NCBI GenBank assembly: GCA_000711775.1
Contig: ARYC01000376.1
Location: 1-64,000 of the forward strand
From: Oxytricha trifallax
Taxonomy: Eukaryota; Ciliophora; Spirotrichea; Sporadotrichida; Oxytrichidae
DNA length: 64,000 bases
Reading direction: 5' to 3'
Positions 1 to 9,797 of this stretch are shown one piece after another. The notes beneath the pieces were generated by a model that searched no databases, had not been told where the DNA came from, and saw only the letters and a program-made list of their open reading frames with translations. The stretch's first letter is position 1. Each line of letters starts with the position of its first letter. Both the position numbers and the translations under genes were made by a program.

Positions 1-3000
1 AAACTTCTTCAAGCACTTAGAACAGATCTTGAGATGTTGCATTTTGATACTGGAATCTACTCATATAAACTCTCATGCATCTCTTAAATAGCTCTTCATT
101 ATTGATGTACTCATAAATCATTCTGACAATTGAAGACCCCTTATTATAAGAAATAGTATCAAAGACATCAAAGAGCTCTTCATCACCCTTGATCTTAATT
201 TGAATTGGGTGAGTTTTCTCTAACTTTGAGTCTTACCTCATTGAAGAAAACATAATCTCTCTTATAAAGCGTGGCCATATATATTTGTCCTCTTGCTATA
301 ATTTACTCATCACATAATGTTCCATGAACCTTGAGAAACCTTCATTAAGCCAAATGTCACTCCACCATTCCATTGTGACTAAATTACCAAACCATTAATG
401 ACAAATTTCATGGCAAAGTGTTCGCTAATATCTAAAGAAAGAAAGTTCTTCACAATTCTTGGAATTTGACCTGAGCAGGTCATAGTGAAAAACCAAAATG
501 CCCCAATTTTCCATAGCGACAGCTGGGAAATAATTGTAGCTAACCATGTCAATCTTAGGCAAAGGATAGTTTATGTTGAAATAATCCTCCAAAAAGTTAA
601 ATGCCCTGACTGCTAGATCAGCTTGCTCTTGGGCATCCTCTACTTTACCAGTTTGAACATAGAAATTCATATCTATGTCTCTGCTAGTTTTTAATGTAAA
701 TTTATCGAACTTCCCAAAAACAATGCACAATAAGTAAGTTGACATGATTGGAGTTTGAGCATATTCATAGGTTCTTTCTTTAGTTTATTCTTTTTCTGTT
801 ACTTTTAGTATTTATCCGTTTGATATTCATTTTGGTTAAGAATAAAAATCACCATAGATAAAACAATCATCTAAATATAATTATTTTTGCTAGAAACAAA
901 AAATTAAATGCAAATTCAAAGTATTGTGTGTATTTTATCGAATATTACTTTATAATCTATTCAAAGAATGTTATATTTTCAAAATAATTTAAAATAAATT
1001 CAATTTAATTTTTTTTAATATTTACTATTAATTAATAAATCTTTTAATTAATACTAAAACCCCAAGATATTCAAAACCCCAAAACCCCTTAGTGAGGTTT
1101 ATAAGTGCTTTGATTTGTAGGGTATTGTTGGGGTCTTATTGGGGTTAGTAGAGAAAATGCAGGCTTTTTGTGAATTTAATGAATATTTAATGAGTATTAT
1201 TGTATTTAATTCAAACAAATTTTATCTGCTTATCTTTGTGGTACCTCTTGAATCTAGCACTCTTGAGTGCTTCATGTATGTCTTCTAGCGATTATCTTGG
1301 ATAAGCTGGAGCTCTCACGATTATCATCTCTACAAGCTTCTTGATTTCATTGCAGACATCTTCCTGTTGTATATGTTTAGAAGCCAAACTTATTGATTAT
1401 TTTTCGTGCTTTGTTCCAAAGTAAGACATATTTTCCATATCGCACTCTAAGATTATGGCAGCAACTGCCCATACATCCCATTAAACAGAGCCATTAGTCC
1501 ACTTCTCCCTGATTGGAAAGTATCCTGGAGTGCCAAGCACCTTAGCCAAAGTCACAATTTCTTATCTTATTGCTCTATTGAAATCAATGACTACAATTTC
1601 AAAAGGACAGAGATTTAACATAACATTTTCAGGCTTCAAATCTCTATGTACATACCCAAGTTCATGGAGCTCTTAAACACCCTTAATCATTTCTGACAGT
1701 ATCTCATTTAAATCATCTGGGTATCTATTATGATAGAGATACTCTCTTAAAGTCATTTCAAACTTTTTCAGTCATAATGCAACAAAGCCATGCCCAAGAA
1801 TAACTCCATCAAGTCTAAGCAAGTTCTTAAACTATTTTTTCTAAGCCTCCCTCAGTATTATGTATTCATTTGCAAATTCATTTTGATACTGCTCATTTTT
1901 AATTAGATACTTGAAAGGATATACTTTGTAAGCATACTCATCAACCACTATCAGCTTAGCCTTTTTTGGCAAGTCAAAATGCAAGTAATTTTCAATACAG
2001 CTTTCAATATCAATTGCATTCAATGCAGGTATATACATAGCTCTCTCTTAAAGACATGCTACAAGAGTACCATTTGCTGGCTAATTCATTGATTCAAAAC
2101 GCTTCTGCCTCTTGAGCCTTTCCTCCTGTTCTCTTTTTGACTCAAGAGAGTTATTTTTTCTTTTAGCAGGTATAAGCTTTTAAGTTTCTTTATCTTTAAT
2201 TAGGAATTCACTTAAGTGGTGCTTTTGCATATGCCTCTTTACTTTGGCTGAGTGAGTATAAGACTTCATGCATGTTGTGCATTGGTACCTTCCATCCACT
2301 TTGTCATGTTTAAAATAAATCTTGGCTTTGCCAGAATGTACTTCTTTAATGTGCCTCTTCAAGCTCGACTCAGTTGAGAAGAAATTTTAGCAGTCTTCAC
2401 ATTAAAATGTTTTAATTTTTTCAATTGGTTGCTGTTCCTTATCTTCCTCAACCAATTCAACTTATATTTAAACTCCTATCTCTGCACTCTACTTCTTGTT
2501 TTAAACTTATATTTTAAAGACCTCAGCTTCAAACTCTAGAGCTCTTAGCTCAAACTCCTTTTCAATATAAATTACTTCTGGTTTCTTGGAGGAGCCAAAG
2601 TTGAGTAATGATTGACCTGTTCCAAGAGAAACTGCCTTACGATTTAAGTTGGACGCCATGTTTAAATTCAAATTTAAATTTCTATTATAAAGCTCTAATA
2701 ACTATTCTGGCTATAGTCACTCTGTATAGGAGTTGATACGACAACAATTATGGTTGAATATAAGGTGTTAGAGATCATATTTATGCTTAGTTTATAAATA
2801 TAATTTTTCTAATTTCATACTTAATAATTTCGATTTAGGTACCAACCAAGTATAAAATTGAGTTGGTACTGGTACCAATTAGGTTTTGAACCATTTTGGA
2901 ACTTTTCCATTAAAACCTCATTAGTTTAAAACTTGGTACTAATTAAGTTTTGGTACTATTAAATTGGTACCAATTAAATTTAAACGAATTTAGTACCGGT

Positions 3001-5973
3001 ACTAATTAAATTTAAACAAATTTAGTACTAATTTAATGGAACTAAATTGATAATAATGGAGCTCCATCTCTAAAGTTTGATACAGCTTTTGCCAGCTTTC
3101 TCCACGTATCCTTACCAGGTTGACCTCCTATAAGATGCCCATATTTAATACTAAGATTTTTAATAGTAGGATCCAGAACTCTATATATTGTAATTTGAAA
3201 TTCAATAAGAAGAGAAGGAACAAGGATGGAATCTATAAGTACTGCAATGAAGAGGCTTGAAGCTTAAGAAATGATCTCAAGATTTAGAAGCAAGGAAGAT
3301 CTCTATCGATACCTCACTTAGCATGGTAAGCATGTGACATATACTTAATCATATACTATAGTGGGTTTATTCCTTCCAACGATGGAAGGTACCAAAATTT
3401 CATTCTTAAAAGCTATACTCTGCGATGAGAAGAAAGCCTTTAAAAACAATGAAATAAAGTTGGTAGATATACCAAACTACCCAGAGATTTCAGTCACTAA
3501 TCTCTACGAGGATGAGATGAATGATGAAGAGTTGGTTGTTTATCTTCCTACCAAGAAACAACTCTCCAACAAGCTTCCAGAAAGGAGCTTCTTCTTTGGT
3601 GTTCTTGGCACTTTAAGAGAGAGTTATCTCAAAGAGATCATTGAAGAAGCTCACAAAAAACGCTACTCTATTTCTCATGAAGATTTAAAGAAGCAAGGCA
3701 TACTAATAAGTGAGGCCTGGCTCGCTGAGCTTAAGAAGCATCCTTACCTCTCTAGTAAGCATTGATTTATAACTTTAAAGGGAAATCTGGGACTGGTATA
3801 TTCCTAATGAAAGAGAATGCAAAGGTTCACAGAGAGAGAAAGTCATAGAAAATATATGAAGTTAGCAAGAGACTTTATAAAGATGTTTAAAAGCCAGATG
3901 AAATGAATATGGATGCAGGTGCTGGCACTAAGAGAAGAAACATGGGCCCAGGCAAGCCATAAGAAGAGGAGAAGAAAGAGAAGCCAAATCCCTTTCTGGG
4001 TTAATTTAATATGTGAATATATTCATTCGTTTAAATCTAAAACTTATTTATAAACATTCATTCTTCCCTCTCTAGCACAAATTGTTGTCTTATCTATGCT
4101 CACTCTCTTACAGCTGCTTTGAATTAAGTCAACTGTATCGATGGGCAAGTCATGCATAAGATGATACAGCAGCAGCTTCTTGTAGTGAGTCTTGATTTAG
4201 CTCCAGTAGAATTCAATTCCATTAAATTAGGGGCTATAAGGAACGTTGTATACAGGAGTTATGTTTAATTCTTCATAAACTTTCTTAGACTCCTTAGTCT
4301 TATGAACTGAAAGGTTATCAACAAACAGGATGATCTCTTGGTTACTAAACTTCTCTCTGAGTTTATGTAGGAACTCTATATACTACTTTCGCTTAATAGA
4401 GCGAGGGTGAATAACATAACTCTCTAAGCCTGAATCTTCACTTATACCAGCTAATATTGCATGGGTGACTACCTTCACTTTTTAGTCATAAACTTCTATA
4501 TTATCATACTTCTTATACCAAGACTTATTAATAAAAGTGTTGAAGGTGAATACAGCTTCATCAGCGTGTATGAACTTGATGTTATTAGTAATAGCCCTCT
4601 GCATTTAATCATATATATAGTTTAAATTATTACTATAAAATGGCACTGTAAAATCAATCACTCTCTTCACTCTGTTGAAAGTCTTGAAAGTAATACCATT
4701 TCTTCTATAAATATTGGCTATAGTCTAAGGAGAGATACACATGTCAGGAAACTTGCGATGAAACATCACAGCTCGCTAGTCTAATGGAAAGTGTGCCCAA
4801 TACTTCAAAGTCTTCGAGTCGCAGAGGTAGTCAATATGGTGCTGTGAGAACTTGTATTTTCTTGCAGGATGCTTTCAAGTGCCTAAATTAAAATGCTAAA
4901 CAGCTAACATGCAGTGATACCTAACAGTAGAGGCACTCTTGTGTAAGAGCTTTGCTATAGCTGCATAATTCAGTACTGGTTTGACTTAATCTATATTAAT
5001 ACTCGTACCATACCTAAGCTTAAGCAGTAAATCTAAATATTTCTGATCATATATAGACCCTAAATTTCGCTAATTTCTATTTCTCATATTGCAAATTGGC
5101 CTAATTTCTCTACTAACCCCAATAAGACCCCAACAATACCCTACAAATCAAAGCACTTATAAACCTCACTAAGGGGTTTTGGGGTTTTGATTGCAACGTG
5201 ATGCTGATTCTTGATAATTATTTGAACATCAAATGTAGCTTTGTATGATGGTTCATCTAAGCATGGCATTAAGTGCCTAGCAAATTTATCTTCAAGTTGA
5301 GTGCATATTTGATTGTTTTCCATAAAATATTCTCTATCCTTTTCATCTTCAATCTTTTCTATTGAGTCAATATCCTTCAAATGAGTATTTTCTGTTGCGC
5401 CATAGTCAATCTGACTAAAAACTCATTTAAATTTAAGACCATATATTCTTGTAATATATAAATATAATATTTTAAGATAACCCCTCTAAATTTCCCATAT
5501 CTAATCTTTCCAACATATTCAATTCTAATCACATAAGTCTCTCCAGATTTAAAACTGAGTGATTGATCTTTAAATGATAACGACGAGACATCTTTTAGGT
5601 ATCTATCGTTTTCAAGCATCTCCCCTTCATAAACTTGATTCGGATCACTTTAATTGTTAAAATCCACTTTTGAAACTGCAATCATTTTACTTGATTTGTG
5701 GAGTTCAATGGTCTTAATATCCTCTGATGATGTATAGTAAATAGTAAATAATGGCTAATATTGAATAATTTATTAAAATTCCCTTATTGTAACTTGCAGA
5801 GTAATCTGAACGGTACCATCAAACTCAGTATAATCATCATTAGGCTTGAATATCAATTGGTAATTAATTGGCTTCACATTATTTGGTAATCTTATCAATT
5901 TTTAAATAATTTACTCATTGTTTTCCTGATCATCAACAGTCAGATCATTAACTTTGTTGGTTAAAGATTCCAT
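1..5973 (-). CDS. M1 zinc aminopeptidase A (5' part; runs off left edge)
   Basis: Puromycin-sensitive-type M1 metallopeptidase, which trims N-terminal residues from peptides. ATG at 5973-5971 starts a product whose early part ([17 protein letters not shown]) is the classic M1 N-terminus. MDS 1a (5973-5479) and 1b (5422-5190) carry the beta domain and the [17 protein letters not shown] stretch. After the TBE and an AT-rich IES, the gene resumes at 827 with [14 protein letters not shown], then AMENWG (exopeptidase motif, G of GAMEN changed to A), HEICHQWFGNLVT near 411-370 (zinc HExxH) and [11 protein letters not shown] near 345 (third zinc ligand Glu). The Q of HQWFGN is TAA, directly showing the code. 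The reading frame is open to base 1, so the C-terminal part lies outside the window. Paralogue of the gene at 6117-9392, about 140 bp upstream on the same strand. Confidence 0.92.
1072..1156 (+). repeat. TBE 1 left inverted terminal repeat
   Basis: 85 bp identical to the reverse complement of 5105-5189, beginning with a telomere-like C4A4 tract of 17 bp. Confidence 0.95.
1211..2659 (-). CDS. TBE 1 zinc finger-kinase ORF (57-kDa type)
   Basis: About 480 residues from ATG at 2659 to TGA at 1213-1211. Two C2H2 fingers come first: [17 protein letters not shown] then [18 protein letters not shown] protein-kinase-like C-terminal half follows, with [15 protein letters not shown] (catalytic loop) and [10 protein letters not shown] in the place of DFG, so the metal-binding Gly is Asn. 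[13 protein letters not shown] stands for the APE region and [15 protein letters not shown] for the F helix. No glycine loop is evident, so it may be an atypical kinase or pseudokinase. Known TBEs carry a comparable third ORF; its role is unknown. Confidence 0.9.
2790..3060. repeat. GGTACC/AATT-rich repeat between TBE ORFs
   Basis: Noncoding spacer between the divergent middle ORF and finger-kinase ORF of TBE 1, made of many diverged copies of a short motif around GGTACCAA and TTAGTACC on both strands. The same block lies at about 28930-29170 and 50160-50400 in the other copies. The shared promoter of the two ORFs probably lies here (inference). Confidence 0.6.
3226..4016 (+). CDS. TBE 1 middle ORF (22-kDa type), function unknown
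   Basis: Convergent with the transposase gene, whose stop is 7 bp away. Start taken at ATG 3226; an in-frame ATG at 3247 is equally possible, since copy 2 supports only the latter. The product holds [18 protein letters not shown] and [20 protein letters not shown] and ends in a charged tail ([17 protein letters not shown]) before TGA at 4014-4016. The frame runs into TGA at 3763 unless a 26-nt GT...AG segment (3755-3780) is spliced out; the same segment is present in the other two copies. No known domain recognised. Confidence 0.8.
3755..3780 (+). other. Putative 26-nt intron in TBE 1 middle ORF
   Basis: GTAAGC...AAAG, removal of which joins LS to [12 protein letters not shown] in frame. Position, length and borders are conserved at 28217-28242 and 49451-49476. 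Confidence 0.65.
4023..5087 (-). CDS. TBE 1 DDE transposase (42-kDa type)
   Basis: About 354 residues from ATG at 5087 to TGA at 4025-4023, using TAA/TAG as Gln. An N-terminal helix-turn-helix-like region ([16 protein letters not shown]) is followed by a DDE catalytic core: D in [10 protein letters not shown] in [10 protein letters not shown] and E in [10 protein letters not shown]. There are 34 residues between the last two, the DD34E spacing of IS630/Tc1 enzymes. It catalyses cut-and-paste transposition. TBE transposases are reported to take part in genome rearrangement in Oxytricha; whether this copy does is not shown. The frame looks intact. Confidence 0.93.
5105..5189 (-). repeat. TBE 1 right inverted terminal repeat
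   Basis: Reverse complement of 1072-1156, ending in GGGGTTTTGGGGTTTTG. Confidence 0.95.
5423..5481. other. IES with GTT pointer in aminopeptidase A
   Basis: AT-rich 59-bp insert between two coding segments of the minus-strand aminopeptidase. GTT (minus strand) occurs at 5479-5481 and 5420-5422. Removing the insert plus one copy joins KFRGV to [10 protein letters not shown] in frame, as expected for the M1 beta domain. Read through, the frame hits TGA. Confidence 0.75.
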
Positions 5974-6116
5974 TTACAAAATCTAATACTATAAAGCAAT
6001 TTCTAAATAAAATAAATTAATAATTAAATTGTCCTATTACCCTCATCATATTTATTAATAAAGTAAAGAAATTTAAATAATATGAAAGATATATTAAGAT
6101 ATTATCAATATAGTTG

Positions 6117-9100
6117 TCATTCTTATAAATCATTGTTACTTTATTATTGATTTTAAATTTGTAAATCTTGCTCGATTCTCTTTAATTATTCTTCTTTTTA
6201 TTTCTCTAAAGTAATATCATGGTATCTCTTTGTGAATTTATGTAAAACTTATATTGTATATTTTAATTAATTTTGGTATTATAATAATTAACTGAATCTA
6301 TAACTGATTTTTATCATGAGTTAGTTTCTAGTGTCAAATATTTGCTTCTTTTCCATCAAACCAAGTAATTCCTCTCTGTTTTCATAGAGATTAAAGTGAA
6401 AACTCCAGGCATTGTAGTTAAACAGTGTTAAATTTAGAAATATTAAACTTAAATTACAGTAAAACTTTTTATTTATGAATAAAATGTTTAATTTTGAGAA
6501 TCTAAACCATTAATTGCAAAAATCATCTCCTTTGTGTCCATCATAAGGTGACCCTAAATTCCATTAGTAGTCTTGAAATGTATAGGCAAGAGCCAAAGTC
6601 CATCTTAAAAATCACTATGTTTTTAATCATCATGGCATCTTTACACCAAGGAATAAGCATTTTCTGAGATACGAGTGATTATGAGGTCAGGTAAGCATGG
6701 TTGTTCAATCCATTTGTGGAAAATTTCTGGAATTGGCTTGCCTGATACCTCTTACATAACTTAAAACAAGTCATCACTTGAAGCATTTCTCCATTTGTAT
6801 CTGTTCAAGTAAAATCAAATAGTAATTAAGTTATTGATAAATATCATGTTGGGTTAAGGTTTACTCTTTAAGGCAATTTTAAATTAAAATTTTTGAAATA
6901 AATGAATGCCTCAATTAATAATAATTTTTATTTATTTACGTTATAATTAATCTTGAAAAACCTTAGCATCTCCTATAACTCCATAAATCATGCCTACAAT
7001 TGCACTTCCCTTGGCGTAAGATATATTATCAAATAAATCATTAATTGTCTCATTGCCTTTTATTGGAATTTTAACTGGATGAGTGTGAGCTAGAATTCGA
7101 TCACTATTCAGAGCTTGCCAGTACACTATCTCCATATATTGCATATTAAAAATATTATATAAAACCATGATTTAAAATATAGTGCGGCCTAATAAATTGA
7201 AGTCTATAATAAAATGACCAAATATCTAGTTCTGGTCTTATTTGCTCTAAAACTAGATGTTCCATGTACCTAGCAAAGCCTTCATTCAACCAGATATCAT
7301 CCCACCATTTCATTTACTTAATTAAATAATTTATATCTTCATGTAAAAAAATAAAAATTCATGGTTACTAAATTACCAAACCACATGTGCGATACTTCAT
7401 GTGCTATGGTTTTGCAATTACGCTTGTACTCTTCGATATGATCTAACACCTTTTACTTATTCTCTTCATCTTCCCCTTAAACATTAATTCTTATTATATT
7501 ATATGAAATATAAATTCTAAAATTATGATATTTTATCACTAAGCCAGTTTTATAAATTCAATGTTGTAACTATTTAAATGATTAAAACATCAGTTAAAGG
7601 CTAATGTTACAAAATCTTTAATAAGAAGGTAATGCATCCCCAATTCTCCATAGCTCTCACACAATGTTCATGAAAAGCTATTAAATCTAATTTTTATAAG
7701 GGATAATCTATTTAAAAGTAGCTTTCTAAGAACTCTAATGAATCTTTAGCTAACTTTAGAGCTAAATTTAATATTTAAATAATTTTTTATTATTAATTAA
7801 ATATTATACGGTTAGTTAAGTAGTCTTAAGCTTTAGAAAATTATATTTCCCCAAATGAGACTGATAAAAATCTGCAATTTTTATGCTATTGTTTTTATAA
7901 CATTTTAAATTCAAAAAAAATTAATTTGCCAGTATTTTTTGAATAATTAATCTAAATTCAATGTATAAGTTGGTTAAATTTTTGTAATATTGGAGAAATT
8001 TTATATATTTTTCGTTCATTAATTAAATAATTATATTTAGCATCAAGAGAGTTTTATCCCAAATCATAAGGAAGATAAGTTGAAATTTAAATACCTCTAT
8101 TAGTTTCTATAGAATTAATCTCAAATTTACCAATAGTCACACTTAATAAATAAGTTGACATTAAAGGAGTTTCCTCAAATATGTAAAATCTAGTTCCATC
8201 TATATTATCTTAAACGCTTGGAATAATTAAAAATTTTTAAATTAAATCATTAAAATTTAAATGATAAATCTTTTTAAATATTGTGGAATAGTATTTGAAA
8301 TAGCAATGTGGGAATTATGCTCTACGACTACGTTAACTTAGAATTTGGCTTTAAACATGGGCTCATCAAAGCATGGCAAAAGTTTTCGAGCAAATTTATC
8401 TTCCAGATGAGTGCAAAATTACATATTTTCAAAAATATCATCAAGAATCTATTAATCTTAAACTTCCTTGATTTCACTAGTTTTTGTCAGGTTGTATTTC
8501 TCCAAGATTCTCTTATCAACAGAGCAGAAAACTAATAATAAAAAGTTTATTAAAACCAAATAAAACTCCTTAATGTGAATCTGTTTTTATTTGACCTATG
8601 TAGGTTATAAGCAGAGTATATTCTCTCCCAGCAATAAAACACTTTGAATCCTCTTTAAATCTCACAATCTTAATATCATCAAAATATCTTTCATCATGAT
8701 GAATTAATCCAATCTACTAATTTTAATCTGATCCATTTTCAATTATTAAAATATTAATATTTAAAATAAAATCTTGATTAATGAATTTTATTATTTGATA
8801 TAATAATAGATTATTTAAAGGATATTTATTCGTTAATAGAATAAAGTAAATAGAAGAAAAATCATTTTACATTTTATTAAGCAAAATCAATTAATTGTAA
8901 AAAATAAAATTATTGAGAAGAGGGTTTATTGGGGTATTGTTATTAATTAATTAAGAAAAAAACACGAATTAATAAGATCGAAAGATTTGAATACTTTAAA
9001 TCCAAGAAGATAAATAAAATCCATGGAAACTTAAATGAAATTTATTACCAAAGAAAATTTTAGTAAATATCTTCAATCTATATTAATTAGATCGTTAATT

Positions 9101-9392
9101 AATTCAAATTTGAAGTTTAATTTCTTCTTAAATATTTTTAAAACTCAAATTTTTATATAATTATGAGTACTTGTTGAATTTAGATTGTATTATCTATGTG
9201 TAAATATATACTCTTTTAATCACTTTAAGTTTGTTATTAATCTGATTCCTTAATTCTTATGTGAATCTTAACTTCCCCAGTGAAATAAAACTCTCTCATC
9301 TTTGGATCAATATGCAGGTCATACTTAATTACTTGACATATATCTGGCAGTCTAAATATTTTACTATTTTTGTTTTCACTTGAACTTTCCAT
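6117..9392 (-). CDS. M1 zinc aminopeptidase B, IES-interrupted
   Basis: Second M1 aminopeptidase, tandem to gene A. ATG at 9392 opens MESSSENKNSKIFRLPDICQ. Further coding segments are recognisable downstream on the minus strand: HHDERYFDDIKIVRFK near 8690, CTHLEDKFARKLLPCFDEP near 8400, VRAMENWG near 7650, AHEVSHMWFGN (zinc site) near 7410, [19 protein letters not shown] near 7300, and KWRNASSDDLFQVM...PEIFHKWIEQPCLPD near 6800-6700. TGA at 6119-6117 ends it after a Gln-rich tail. AT-rich IESs separate the pieces (about 8760-9170, 8200-8300, 7800-8050, 6830-6950, 6440-6500); pointers were not all resolved. The catalytic residues are kept, but the usual large C-terminal helical domain seems short or absent. 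Confidence 0.88.
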
Positions 9393-9797
9393 TTTTAATC
9401 AATACAAAGATATTTTTAAGATAAATCTTCAAAATCTTAATTTATAATATACTTATATAATGTTAATAAAACTCTTTTCCATGATTAAAGATTAAGAATG
9501 AATATTAGCTGTTTAAAATATTTGAATTTAATAAATATTCATAATAACTTAATTATAAGTCATTAAAGAGAAAGAGATTGAAATTTTTCAAATCAATTCA
9601 ATTTCACGCAAAACAAATATGAAAGCTAATAACCAACCAAATATTCATTAAATATAATAGCATCATTTACTCTAGATTCAATAGCATAACAACTATTGAT
9701 TACTTATAAATTATTGTTTCAATTATATTTCTATATAAAATGTTATAAAATCTTTTAGTTGAAATAGTTCACTTAAAGTTAGCTATAGAATTTACAA
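9393..9797. promoter_or_regulatory. AT-rich divergent intergenic region
   Basis: 405 bp with no coding signal between the start of aminopeptidase B (-) and the start of the kinase gene (+). Promoters and chromosome-breakage sites for both are expected here; no specific motif was identified. Confidence 0.35.

Larger units (their letters stand above)
1072..5189. mobile_element. TBE transposon copy 1 (complete, 4118 bp)
   Basis: Telomere-bearing element of the IS630/Tc1 group, known from Oxytricha germline DNA. Both ends start CAAAACCCCAAAACCCC, and the inverted repeats are identical for 85 bp (1072-1156 and 5105-5189). Flanking ATT at 1069-1071 and 5190-5192 is the 3-bp ANT target duplication. 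It carries three genes: transposase (4023-5087, -), middle ORF (3226-4016, +) and zinc finger-kinase ORF (1211-2659, -). All three read well, so this is the best preserved of the three copies. Confidence 0.97.
825..5192. other. Composite IES: 241-bp AT-rich IES plus TBE, pointer AAT
   Basis: On the minus strand the upstream coding segment ends GTTGCAAT at 5190 and the downstream segment starts AATATCAAACGG at 827. Joining on AAT gives VAISNGQILK in frame. AAT (ATT on +) is also the target duplication of the TBE (1069-1071 and 5190-5192). So the TBE sits exactly at the edge of an older AT-rich IES (828-1068). Confidence 0.75.

Noticed and set aside
1072-1088. True telomere or chromosome end
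   Set aside because: The C4A4 tracts are the inverted termini of a TBE with target duplications, and sequence continues on both sides.
2790-3060. CRISPR-like repeat array
   Set aside because: Irregular short palindromic motifs without spacers of fixed length, inside a eukaryotic transposon.
8308-8535. Plus-strand ORF
   Set aside because: Antisense to the CTHLEDKFARKLLPCFDEP segment of aminopeptidase B.
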